Assembly (NCBI RefSeq): GCF_041146395.1
Contig: NC_090985.1
Coordinates: forward strand, 1,897,501 to 1,961,500
From: Eulemur rufifrons
Taxonomy: Eukaryota > Chordata > Mammalia > Primates > Lemuridae
Reading direction: 5' to 3'
DNA: 64,000 nucleotides
The number at the start of each line of letters is the position of its first letter. Position 1 is the first letter of the stretch. Positions 1-21,190 of this stretch are shown piece after piece. The notes under the pieces are model-generated. The model did not search any database. It was not told where the DNA came from and saw only the letters and a program-made list of their open reading frames with translations. A program made the position numbers and the translations under genes.

Positions 1-189
1 ATGAAAAATGATCATTGAAATGTTGATGATTATTAAGGCTGGGCGATAAGGAATGGGAGTCCTTTCTACCACTCACTGTATTCTTTCTGTGTACACTTAG
101 AATATTTCCATGATAAAATGTTTTGGAAAATTAGAAATAGCCATTTTAGAAAATATTTAGCATTACAAATCAAGGGCCTTAAAAATAGT

Positions 190-400
190 CATTTTCTTTG
201 ACCTACTAGTTACATATCTGGGAATTTAGCCTAATGACATCAAGCTTAGGTATAAAGATGCTCATTGTGGCACAATTTACAATCATTCGACAGGCTCAAA
301 AACCCCACACGTCACCCCCACGGGAATGACTAAATAAATTATGGTCCCATGTGACGAACTGTAATACCTCATCAAAATAATATTTGTAAAGGGTCTGTAA
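190..400 (+). mobile_element. L1 3'-region fragment (old)
   Basis: The text resembles the diverged L1 segment with 'ccyagcaattccacttctaggaattt' followed by a 'ttaaataaattatggta'-like motif. The neighbouring bases 1-190 are AT-rich and may belong to the same copy. No reading frame survives. Confidence 0.5.
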
Positions 401-531
401 TCATAAACTACTCATCTGCAGAGTCAGTTACAGAGGCTCTGTGGGTTTCTGAAGTCGCAGAATGTCACAGAGGGAAAGACCTGGGAGCTCCACTGGCCCA
501 GCATTCCCCACGCTAGGGGCATTGACCCATG

Positions 532-737
532 TGCACACACAGGCCCACACACGCGTGCACACACAGGCACACACACGCGTGCACACACAGGCACACACAC
601 GTGTGCACACACAGGCACACACACACGCATGCACACACAGGCACACACACAGGCACACACAGGCCCACACACGCGTGCACACACAGGCACACACACGCGT
701 GCACACACAGGCACACACAGGCACACACACGCACACG
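532..737. repeat. CA-rich 24-bp tandem array (Z-DNA prone)
   Basis: About eight imperfect units combine cacacacaggc and acacacgcgtg blocks; some units are shortened or expanded. Long alternating purine-pyrimidine runs, including repeated CGCGTGCACACA, favour left-handed DNA. Open frames across it (His/Thr or Val/Cys rich) are by-products of the repeat. Confidence 0.85.
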
Positions 738-2450
738 CCAAGCTCCCACCGCTCTTGCTGCCCGCTGCCGCAGCCTCCAGGCCAGCCTCCCTCTGCGCCC
801 GTCCGTGCTGCTCCAATCCCGGCTTAGTGGCCACTTGCTCCAGGAAGCTTCCTTGGCCTCCCTGGGAACATCCCTGTCACAGGCTTCTTAGCTCTGCACG
901 CTGTGGCCATTACACGTTGGGTCCCGTTTCTATGTGACTCACTCCCTCTTCCCTTTGCCCAGAGCCCGTGCCCCTCCCTCCTGGTTCTACATCTCCAAAG
1001 CCCAAAGAAACCGGCTTCAAGTGGCAGACTCCGTGGTTAAACTCCTTTGGGACATGCCGGCCTGTTCCACGCGAGGCCCACAGAGGAAATACAGTCAGGA
1101 CATACATTCATTAGAAATTAGAAGTAGGAACCCCCGAGGAGTTCTAACAGAGAGGCAAAGATCCCAGGGAATTTGTAAGGAAGTTACTATCCTAGGGGAG
1201 ACAGGGACCTCCTTTGTGTTGGAATAAGGGTCCCTCTTGTCCTGTTCCTTCCAGACCCTGGCATGTAAATGCCAGGCCTGGCAGGCCTTGTCACCCCTGT
1301 TTACAGAAGAGGTGAGGCCCAGAGGCATTAAGTACGGCACTCAAAGTCATGCAGCTGGGGGCTGAGGCGGGAGGCCTGGATCAAAGAGGCCCCAGTGTTT
1401 CCAGACCCTGGCTGAAGCCCTCGCTCCCGGGAAGAATGCAGGCTGGCCTGGGCCAGAGATGCAAAGCAGACCAGATGTCCCCGGGCATGCCTGACATTCC
1501 ACCAACGCAGCCCTCCTTGCTTGAGAGCTGCCCAACTCTAGGCCCCCAATTCACTGGGTCTGAAACTTCCCCGTGGAAACTTCAGCAGACTTCTCTGGAG
1601 AAAAAAAAATATTGCTCTAGGTTTGCCAGGGAACTGTGCTCTAATATTTAAAACTCCTGCAAGTTGGGCTGCTCAGATCCAGTGTGACAGAAAGTCCAGG
1701 TTTGAGTGGATTCAATAAGAACTACGGAGAAGTTACTAAGTGGCCCCAGCTACAAGCTCAGATTTTCCAACATGCTGGACCAAGTGGAAAGGACTCTTTC
1801 TGGCTTGTGACACTTGGGTGGGACCTCCTGAAATCTGCCCACCAGAAATTCCCTTGTCCCGGGAAACCACACAGCCAGCCTGCAATCCCATCCTGGACTC
1901 TGGCAGCCCTGCCCTGGTCGGCCCCTTTCAGGGTGAGCCACCTCGCCTACGAGTGGGGTCCCCGGCCACGCGGGCATCTGCGAGTAGAGCGCGAGGTGCT
2001 GGGAATCGCACACGTTCCTGCCCACAGGGAAGCCAACCTGCTGCACTCTGGCACTCGCCGGGGTGGTGCCGCAGCCAAAGGGACACTTGCCCAGAGGGAG
2101 ACAGCCGGGCCGGGATGCCATTCTGTCTCCTCCTCGCTGTGACCCAGGGCAGGGAGCCAACCCCCTGTGAGCCTCTGTTTGCTCATCTGAAGCACACAAA
2201 CACAAAAACGGTGACAGTCAACACACACTGAATGCCGTGTTAAGTGCTTCTCATGGTCTAGCTCCTCTAATCCTCACACTTCTTTTATTAGCACCTGTAG
2301 GCTTAGGACACGTCCTTAAACCAATTGCCCAAATGATACAGTTACTAAAATGCAGAGCTGGGCAGGCCAACCCCAGGACTGTGCTAGAACGAGCCTCACG
2401 TTAGATACCCACTAGTACCAACCTTGTGGAGTTACAGAGTAAATGAAATA
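738..2450. other. Intergenic stretch, no gene seen
   Basis: Ordinary mixed-composition sequence between the CA array and the minisatellite. A MIR-like minus-strand fragment is suggested at about 1,290-1,430 ('cagaagaggtgaggcccagag'-type core). Short open frames are unsupported. Confidence 0.5.
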
Positions 2451-5400
2451 AAGCATGTAAGGACCTGCACAGGGCAGGTGACGTGTGCACAGTCAGGTGA
2501 GCATGTAGGGACCTGCGCAGGGCAGGTGACGTGTGCACAGTCAGGTGAGCATGTAGGGACCTGCACACGGCAGGTGACGTGTGCACAGTCAGGTGAGCAT
2601 GTAGGGACCTGCACAGGGCAGGTGACGTGTGCACAGTCAGGTGAGCATGTAGGGACCTGCGCAGGGCAGGTGACGTGTGCACAGTCAGGTGAGCAAGTAA
2701 GGACCTGCACAGGGCAGGTGACGTGTGCACAGTCAGGTGAGCATGTAGGGACCTGCGCAGGACAGGTGACGTGTGCACAGTCAGGTGAGCATGTAGGGAC
2801 CTGCGCAGGGCAGGTGACGTGTGCACAGTCAGGTGGGCATGTAAGGACCTGCACAGGGCAGGTGACGTGTGCACAGTCAGGTGGGCATGTAAAGACCTGC
2901 ACAGGGCAGGTGACGTGTGCACAGTCAGGTGGGCATGTAAAGACCTGCACAGGGCAGGTGACGTGTGCACAGTCAGGTGGGCATGTAAGGACCTGCACAG
3001 GGCAGGTGACGTGTGCACAGTCAGGTGGGCATGTAAGGACCTGCACAGGGCAGGTGACGTGTGCACAGTCAGGTGGGCATGTAAGGACCTGCACAGGGCA
3101 GGTGACGTGTGCACAGTCAGGTGGGCATGTAAAGACCTGCACAGGGCAGGTGACGTGTGCACAGTCAGGTGGGCATGTAAAGACCTGCACAGGGCTGGTG
3201 ACGTGTGCACAGTCAGGTGGGCATGTAAAGACCTGCACAGGGCAGGTGACGTGTGCACAGTCAGGTGAGCATGTAAGGACCTGCACAGGGCAGGTGACGT
3301 GTGCACAGTCAGGTGAGCATGTAAGGACCTGCACAGGGCAGGTGACGTGTGCACAGTCAGGTGAGCATGTAAGGACCTGCACAGGGCAGGTGACGTGTGC
3401 ACAGTCAGGTGAGCACGTAGGGACCTGCGCAGGGCAGGTGACGTGTGCACAGTCAGGTGAGCACGTAGGGACCTGCGCAGGGCAGGTGACGTGTGCACAG
3501 TCAGGTGAGCATGTAAGGACCTGCGCAGGGCAGGTGACGTGTGCACAGTCAGGTGGGCATGTAAAGACCTGCACAGGGCAGGTGACGTGTGCACAGTCAG
3601 GTGGGCACGTAAGGACCTGCACAGGGCAGGTGACGTGTGCACAGTCAGGTGGGCACGTAAGGACCTGCACAGGGCAGGTGACGTGTGCACAGTCAGGTGG
3701 GCACGTAAGGACCTGCACAGGGCAGGTGACGTGTGCACAGTCAGGTGAGCACGTAAGGACCTGCACAGGGCAGGTGACGTGTGCACAGTCAGGTGGGCAC
3801 GTAAGGACCTGCGCAGGGCAGGTGACGTGTGCACAGTCAGGTGAGCACGTAGGGACCTGCACAGGGCAGGTGACGTGTGCACAGTCAGGTGAGCACGTAA
3901 GGACCTGCACAGGGCAGGTGACGTGTGCACAGTCAGGTGGGCACGTAAGGACCTGCACAGGGCAGGTGACGTGTGCACAGTCAGGTGAGCACGTAAGGAC
4001 CTGCACAGGGCAGGTGACGTGTGCACAGTCAGGTGGGCACGTAAGGACCTGCACAGGGCAGGTGACGTGTGCACAGTCAGGTGGGCACGTAAGGACCTGC
4101 ACAGGGCAGGTGACGTGTGCACAGTCAGGTGAGCACGTAAGGACCTGCACAGGGCAGGTGACGTGTGCACAGTCAGGTGGGCACGTAAGGACCTGCACAG
4201 GGCAGGTGACGTGTGCACAGTCAGGTGGGCACGTAAGGACCTGCACAGGGCAGGTGACGTGTGCACAGTCAGGTGGGCACGTAAGGACCTGCGCAGGGCA
4301 GGTGACGTGTGCACAGTCAGGTGAGCACGTAGGGACCTGCACAGGGCAGGTGACGTGTGCACAGTCAGGTGGGCACGTAAGGACCTGCACAGGGCAGGTG
4401 ACGTGTGCACAGTCAGGTGGGCACGTAAGGACCTGCACAGGGCAGGTGACGTGTGCACAGTCAGGTGAGCACGTAAGGACCTGCACAGGGCAGGTGACGT
4501 GTGCACAGTCAGGTGGGCACGTAAGGACCTGCACAGGGCAGGTGACGTGTGCACAGTCAGGTGAGCACGTAGGGACCTGCACAGGGCAGGTGACGTGTGC
4601 ACAGTCAGGTGGGCACGTAAGGACCTGCACAGGGCAGGTGATGTGTGCACAGTCAGGTGGGCACGTAGGGACCTGCGCAGGGCAGGTGACGTGTGCACAG
4701 TCAGGTGAGCACGTAAGGACCTGCGCAGGGCAGGTGACGTGTGCACAGTCAGGTGGGCACGTAGGGACCTGCGCAGGGCAGGTGACGTGTGCACAGTCAG
4801 GTGAGCACGTAGGGACCTGCGCAGGGCAGGTGACGTGTGCAGTCAGGTGAGCACGTAGGGACCTGCGCAGGGCAGGTGACGTGTGCACAGTCAGGTGAGC
4901 ACGTAAGGACCTGCGCAGGGCAGGTGACGTGTGCACAGTCAGGTGGGCACGTAAGGACCTGCACAGGGCAGGTGACGTGTGCACAGTCAGGTGGGCACGT
5001 AAGGACCTGCACAGGGCAGGTGACGTGTGCAGTCAGGTGAGCATGTAGGGACCTGCGCAGGGCAGGTGACGTGTGCACAGTCAGGTGAGCATGTAAGGAC
5101 CTGCGCAGGGCAGGTGACGTGTGCAGTCAGGTGAGCATGTAAAGACCTGCACAGGGCAGGTGACGTGTGCACAGTCAGGTGGGCACGTAAGGACCTGCAC
5201 AGGGCAGGTGACGTGTGCACAGTCAGGTGAGCACGTAGGGACCTGCACAGGGCAGGTGACGTGTGCACAGTCAGGTGAGCACGTAAGGACCTGCACAGGG
5301 CAGGTGACGTGTGCACAGTCAGGTGAGCACGTAGGGACCTGCGCAGGGCAGGTGACGTGTGCACAGTCAGGTGGGCACGTAGGGACCTGCGCAGGGCAGG

Positions 5401-5742
5401 TGACGTGTGCACAGTCAGGTGGGCACGTAGGGACCTGCGCAGGGCAGGTGACGTGTGCACAGTCAGGTGAGCACGTAGGGACCTGCGCAGGGCAGGTGAC
5501 GTGTGCAGTCAGGTGAGCACGTAGGGACCTGCGCAGGGCAGGTGACGTGTGCACAGTCAGGTGAGCACGTAAGGACCTGCACAGGGCAGGTGACGTGTGC
5601 ACAGTCAGGTGGGCACGTAAGGACCTGCACAGGGCAGGTGACGTGTGCACAGTCAGGTGGGCACGTAGGGACCTGCACAGGGCAGGTGATGTGTGCACAG
5701 TCAGGTGAGCATGTAAGGACCTGCACAGGGCAGGTGAGCATG
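2451..5742. repeat. 48-bp minisatellite, about 68 units
   Basis: A head-to-tail array with exact 48-bp period; the sequence re-aligns every 240 bp. The unit, in words: ggacctgc(a/g)cagggcaggtga, then cgtgtgcacagtcaggtg, then (a/g)gca(t/c)gta(a/g). Units are about 95% alike, with most change at five fixed positions. Four units lack a CA dinucleotide and are 46 bp long (near 4840, 5030, 5122 and 5506). The last unit (to 5742) lacks 19 bp between its two CAGGTGA copies. Because 48 is divisible by three, several frames stay open for 800 or more codons, but these are artefacts. No function is recognised. Confidence 0.97.
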
Positions 5743-5959
5743 TACAATATTGTGTACCTTTCAGTACTGGCTCTCTCCATACCAAGAGGGCCGGGCCCTT
5801 GCCCGCCCTGTTCACCTGTGTCCCATGGCCGGCACGATTCCCGAGCCTGCTGGGTCAGGAGGTGGCCAGGGAGTGCTCCCAGTGCTCCCACCGGCAGAGA
5901 GGTGGGGGAGCTGCAGCCTCCTCCCAGCAGATCACGGACCCCAGTGCAGGGGCTGGAGC

Positions 5960-6150
5960 CCGACCACCTGAGGTCAAGTCCTGGCTTTGTCTCCTCCTGG
6001 TGACCTTGGGAAACACACTGAACTTCCCTGTGCCTCAGTTTCCTTGTGTAAACTGGGGGTGATAACATCGCATCTATCGTGTAGGGTTGCCATGAGGATG
6101 AGGAAAAGGATATTTGTTAGAACAGTGCACACAGTGAGATAATCGCTTAG
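5960..6150 (+). mobile_element. MIR SINE
   Basis: It contains the MIR signature order 'gtgaccttggg', 'tgcctcagtttcc', 'taaactgggggtgataa', then 'agggttgccatgaggat'. It is a diverged, ancient mammalian tRNA-derived SINE. Confidence 0.85.
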
Positions 6151-6280
6151 GTTTCAAAGAGAAATTGAGAGCGGTGCACACAGATTTTCACAGGCTTTTG
6201 CAAGCACAGGTTGAGCAATCTGCTAAGTAAAGTGATAGCTGGAGTCTCACCTGAGGACGGGTGAGGCACCGCGGTCTCTG

Positions 6281-6294
6281 CTGCCCCCTAGTGG
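6281..6294 (-). promoter_or_regulatory. CTCF core motif
   Basis: On the minus strand the site reads CCACTAGGGGGCAG, which matches the CTCF core CCASYAGRKGGCRS at all 14 positions. It lies about 540 bp beyond the minisatellite and 5.7 kb beyond the MESD stop. Binding is inferred from the motif only. Confidence 0.6.
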
Positions 6295-6340
6295 GTTCAC
6301 CCTTCACTTTTAAATTAACTCCTTTAGGAGAAGATAATCT

Positions 6341-6470
6341 TTTATTTTACTTTTTATTTTTTAAAATAAATAGAGATGGGGTCTCGCTCTTGCTCAGGCT
6401 GGTCTTGAACTCCTGCTTTCAAGCAATCCTCCCACCTTAGCCACCCAGAGTGCTGGGACTACAGGCGCCA
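6341..6470 (-). mobile_element. Alu fragment (one arm)
   Basis: Reverse-orientation Alu arm: 'tagagatggggtctcgctct', 'aggctggtcttgaactcc', 'agtgctgggactacaggcg'. Its 'gctcttgctcaggctggt' stretch resembles strepsirrhine Alus. Confidence 0.85.
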
Positions 6471-6486
6471 ACTATAATAATCCCTT

Positions 6487-6950
6487 TAGGGCCGCAGTCC
6501 TCACTGCTTGGGCCGGTACCGGTCCGTGGCCTGTTCGGAACTGGCCGCAGAGCAGGTGAGCGGCAGGGGAGCAGCGAAGCTTCATGTGTGTTCACAGCCG
6601 CCCCCCATCGCTCACATCACAGCCCGAGCTCCGCCTCCTGTCATGTCAGCGGCAGCACTAGAGTCCCACAGGAGCACGAACCCTGCTGTAAACTGCGCAC
6701 GGAGGGATCTGGGTTGCGGTTCCCTGTGAGAATCCAATGCCTGATGATCTGGGGTGGAGCTGAGGCCGTGAGGCTGGTGCTGGGGAGCGGCTGCAAATAC
6801 AGACCGTCATTAGCAGAGAGGTCTGACTGCAGAACGTGTGTCATTGCGTTTGAATCATTCTGAACCCACCCCCACCCCATCCATGGGAAAATTGCCTTCC
6901 ATGAAACCAGTCCCTGCTGCCAAAAGGCTGGGACCACTGCCCTCGGGCAT
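6487..6950. mobile_element. Old non-autonomous DNA transposon (hAT-like)
   Basis: I recognise the mammalian interspersed repeat that starts with 'ggtaccggtccgtggcctgtt' and ends with 'ccatgaaaccagtccctg...gcc'. The ends form loose inverted repeats: GGCCGCAGTCCTCACTGC against GGGCAGTGGTCCCAGCC read from the other end. Assignment to the hAT class is from memory and the family name is not certain. Confidence 0.6.
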
Positions 6951-8035
6951 CCTTTGGAGGATTCTGGCCAAAGCACCTTCCGCAGTCGGGCCACGGTGGC
7001 AGTGAGAGGCGGGAGTGGCCGTCCTGTGCTTGGGTCAGGCCGATGGCAGTTTTAGGCAGACAGACTGCAGACACCTCTTCAAACCAGCCCTAGTGAAATG
7101 TTTATTATAAGGATCCAGAACTCTCAGAATCCACCGACAACCCGAATAATCAACACCCAGGTCGTCAGAGATTCAGAGCCAGTTAACCTTCACCAGCAGG
7201 GCCTGTCTTTCTGTGGAATATTTATCACAGGGCTTCTTTATTCTTTAATTTTTTAAATGTTGCATTAAAATATTACCTATTTTGCCTACTGAGTTTTTGC
7301 GATCTCCTTAAATTGTGTGCCTGTGACAAGTGCCTCCCACCTGCACCCAGGCCTGCCCTGGCCCAAGGCCACAGTTCGCACAGCCTTGCCTTCTTCCGCA
7401 GCAGTTTTGAGAAAAAATGGTGACTGGAGGGCGACAAGTGGAGCAAAGCACATCCCAGCCACTCCCTCCCGGAGCGGAGCCAAGGATCCAAGGCCCACGG
7501 CTAAGACAGGGACTCCCTGACAGTCACTTCCCGGGAAAAACACTTACGGCTCCCTGCCCCACTGGCGGGAGAACTGCTCTAGGACGCTCAGCAAAACCAG
7601 GGGAGGGAGAGGAGGGAGAGCCTCCCTGCCCAGCGAGGCCCTATCCTGAGCCCCTCTTCCCTTCCGGCAACAGCCCTGGAACTGCAGCTCCCGGGGAAGC
7701 AAACATCGCCGAGATAGGGAGCGAAAGGGGTCAGGGAGAATTCACCTAAAATAACCGTGCAGGCCAGGGTCTGGGCAAAGCTGCGTCTGCTGAGCACCAG
7801 GAAGAGAGAAAAGAACAAAGATGTGGCATCTATCCAAACATTTTGAAATTAGGAAGCAGCAACAATGAAATATAGCACACGAAGACAGACATTCAGTCCT
7901 GGGTAAAAACATCGAATCCAAGGCGGAGTCTCCATTTGGACTTTTTGAGTTATAGAACTTAATAAAAACTTGAATTTTAATAAAAACAGCTCAAAGATGA
8001 GATAAAAAAACTGAATGACATTTTATAAAAAATAA
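6951..8035. other. Intergenic stretch, no gene seen
   Basis: Mixed sequence with a moderately GC-rich centre (7,340-7,700). Minus-strand AATAAA-type signals at 7106-7101 could serve a long MESD isoform, but nothing else supports that. Confidence 0.4.
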
Positions 8036-9490
<1,455 letters not shown>

Positions 9491-9790
9491 GTTTTTATTT
9501 TTTCATTATGTTTTTAAGACAGGGTCCCGCTGTGTTGCCTGGGCTAGAGTGCAGTGGTGTCATCACAGCTCACAGCAACCTCAAACTGCTGGGCTCAAGC
9601 ATCCTCCTGCCTCAGCCTCCTGAGTAGCTGGGACTACAGGTGCACAGCACCATGCCCAGCTAATTTTTTAATTTTTTATAGGGACGGGGTCTTGCTATGT
9701 TGCCCAGGGTCTCAAACACCTGAACTCAATCGATCGTCCTGCCTCAGCCTCTCAAAGTGCTACGATTACAGGAATGAGCCACACGCTGGG
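9491..9790 (-). mobile_element. Alu SINE, full length, reverse
   Basis: It starts with a T-rich tail and 'agacagggtcccgctgtgtt' and ends 'gattacaggaatgagccac'. Both arms are present. Confidence 0.93.
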
Positions 9791-9814
9791 GAAGATCTGG
9801 GTTTTTAGATCTAT

Positions 9815-10058
9815 CAAATCGGCAGGTGTGAGGCCCAGTGCTGGGAAGGACAGGAGATGTACTGCTGGCAAGAGTAAGATGGCAAAACCACGTGGGAAAG
9901 CAACCTGGCAACACACACCGATGTTATGTTAAATTCTGTTTGTTCTAACAATTCCACTGCTAGGAATTTACCTTTCAGATATAAACAAAAGCTGACCAAA
10001 ATATTTAGTACAAAAATGTTCACTGCAGCATTGAATATACTAGCAAAAAAGCTAAAAA
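9815..10058 (+). mobile_element. L1 3'-region fragment
   Basis: It contains 'aacaattccactgctaggaa' and 'aaaatgttcactgcagcatt', characteristic of the 3' part of old L1 elements. It stops abruptly where a CpG-rich segment begins. Confidence 0.65.
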
Positions 10059-10059
10059 C

Positions 10060-10320
10060 CCGCGTGTCCATCCGCAGAGGCTATGCTGGTCAACAGCGGT
10101 TCAAACCTCACGGCCACCTGCTAATCGACCGCGCCACCACCGGTTACGGCCTCGGCTACTGGAACTCCGCCGGCTCACGCGCCACACCCACCGGTGCCCC
10201 TCCCGGTCACGTCTCCTTGCAGCCCGTGCAAACGGGACTGTCGTCACACCCACCCCACTGCAGCTTGACGTCCACCAGGGTACCCCGGATTTCCGCCACG
10301 CCCCACAGAGCCCTCACTTC
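10060..10320. other. CpG-dense patch of unknown origin
   Basis: About 24 CpG dinucleotides occur in 260 bp, next to AT-rich L1 sequence. There is no gene, no recognised repeat and no known promoter nearby. It includes a tRNA B-box-like GGTTCAAACC at about 10,098. Confidence 0.5.
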
Positions 10321-12016
10321 TCCAGCCCCCCCCCCGCAGCCCCTCCCTCTGCACTTCCAGCCACAGGGCGCAGGCAAGCACTGTTTCCTGGCCTCTATTC
10401 CCCTCCCCCAGTCCTCAGGGAAGGCCTCTGGTCACCCCAAGGAGATACGATTCCACCAACCCAGCAGGGCAGGAGGATCACTCGAGGTCAGGAGTTTGAG
10501 ACCAGCCTGAGCCAGGGCTCCACCAGGTGCGCCCCGCCTCTCGCGGTTGTGCCGGCTCCTCTCAAACGGCAGCTCTCGTCCCAGCTCTCCTCCTCTCCAG
10601 GCCGAGCTGCAGCCTCACATTCCCCCACACATGGGAACAAGATACACCCTTCGGCTCCAGCAAACTCACCCTGGGCCCAGGTCTGCTGAGGCCTAGCCAC
10701 ACAGGCTTGGTCCCTGAAGTGGGCGTGGCCTGGGGGCTGGGGACTGAAAGGCAGACGTCCCACCCAGGGCACTGAGAGTGCAGGGGTGCGGTTTGTCGGA
10801 GGAAATGTGAGCGGCTACTATAGTGCGGGGAGCAGATGCTACGAAGCCAAAACACACATCACTGTAAACCGGGAAATGTACTTTTTTGGGGGGAGGCGGG
10901 CAGGGAGATCAAACTGCTAACGCAGCTTCCAGTGGGACGAGGCACCGCAGCAGGGAGGGCTGCACTCCCTTTGCACCGTTCTTTAACACTGACATGTTCC
11001 AACCCTGTGCATGTGCTGTTTGTAATTTCTTAAAATCACAATTGGGTTTTTTCCAAAGAATTTTAGTTCTTAAAAGTGACACCTGTATATAAATGTTCCC
11101 TTAGTCACAGTAGGCTCCACAACACGTGAACAGCAAAATCAGACATTAATAGTAGCACATCATGTTAGTACCATACAAAACACCACAAATTTAGGCACTT
11201 TATCAAAGAAAAATGCTTAGAAGTAAATGAGGTTATCAAATCTTCTGCCACACCCTGCAGGGACACAGCTGATTCTGGAACCTACGAACCCTCGACACCA
11301 GCATTACTCTTTCCCAAATAAGGAAACAAAACAGGTTTTACTGACCACATAAAACCTGACAGGCACACACAAAGTTCTCTTCAACTGACAAGTGCGATTC
11401 AGGTCAAAGAAGTTCGAAGTGAACTGCTCAGGATTTCCAAGCGGTACTAGCTTCTGCTCTGCTCTGCCTGCAGAGACTCTGGGCCCACACACCCTGGCTT
11501 CCTGGGTTTACACATTTATGTATGTATATGGATGTGTATCTGGGTGCCAGAGCGCGCTGCAGGGCCACCATAGCACGTCCTGCCTCCACAGCAATGAAAA
11601 TGATGTTTGCGGCACAAGAGTCTCATTCAATGCACAGTTCTAAAAACTTGTCTGATTAGAATCTGCTATCCTTTTAGTTAACAGAAAGTAAAAAGCACGC
11701 ACACGGCAGGCCCCCCGCTCGGAGCGTGGAGGAAGGGCGTGGACCCTCGGTAGAGTCAGTGACTCGCCAAGTTTCAATGGGAAAAGTCCATGTAAGGTGT
11801 TTCCACAGTAAACATGAATGTCAGTGTCCACACCACTAATTAGAAAATCTCTGTCTTCTTCTTTGAAGGCTTCTAAATAGTAATTCTCGTACTGACAACG
11901 AGACAGACCACTTCTAGAAGAAATTAGAATGTATCCGGTGTGTGGTTCCTGTGCCCACCCCGCCCGAGCCCGGCAAGGGCTCCGTGTGTCCCTCTGCAGA
12001 GTGCCACGCTGCCCCC
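10321..12016 (-). other. Putative MESD 3' UTR and downstream flank
   Basis: This is the sequence immediately past the MESD stop in the transcript direction. 11,100-12,016 is unique-looking and carries no SINE, as expected for a 3' UTR. I see no canonical AATAAA on the minus strand within it. The nearest canonical signals lie much further downstream (minus-strand ATTAAA near 8977, AATAAA at 9154-9149 and 7106-7101), so the 3' end cannot be fixed from sequence. A 126-codon open frame here is a chance frame. A small plus-orientation Alu fragment sits at about 10,468-10,515. Confidence 0.45.
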
Positions 12017-21057
<9,041 letters not shown>

Positions 21058-21124
21058 CTTCGCCGGGTCCCCGCCACGCCGGCCCCGCCGCGCACGCGCC
21101 CCGGGCCCGCCCCGCGGGCGCTGA

Positions 21125-21190
21125 CTTCCGTGGCCCCGCCCCTCCTCTGGAAGCCCCGCCCCTCCTCTGGAAGCCCCGCCCCGCGGTCCG
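21125..21190. repeat. 20-bp tandem repeat carrying GC boxes
   Basis: About two and a half copies of a 20-bp unit (cccctcctctggaagccccg in phase) lie just upstream of MESD exon 1. Each copy supplies a CCCCGCCCC-type Sp1/KLF site. It is a short tandem duplication inside the promoter. Confidence 0.75.

Noticed and set aside
424..891. His/Thr-rich and Val/Cys-rich open frames
   Set aside because: They are translations of the CA-rich tandem array in different frames.
1..2450. 3' end of CEMIP, the expected human neighbour on this side
   Set aside because: I could not recognise any CEMIP coding sequence or a supported terminal exon. The gene probably ends outside the window.
2451..5742. CRISPR-like direct repeats
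   Set aside because: The units abut with no unique spacers and the genome is mammalian. This is a minisatellite.
2401..5815. Open frames of 797-850 codons on both strands (16-residue repeats)
   Set aside because: They arise because the 48-bp unit is divisible by three and lacks stops in several frames. Three or more frames are open at once, and there is no family match, promoter or splice context. The 46-bp units break the frames.
10040..10140. Possible tRNA gene or tRNA-derived SINE
   Set aside because: There is a B-box-like GGTTCAAACC, but no convincing A box, acceptor stem or cloverleaf could be traced.
11640..12016. 126-codon frame overlapping the end of MESD exon 3
   Set aside because: It lies in the probable 3' UTR, starts across the stop region in another frame and shows no family features.
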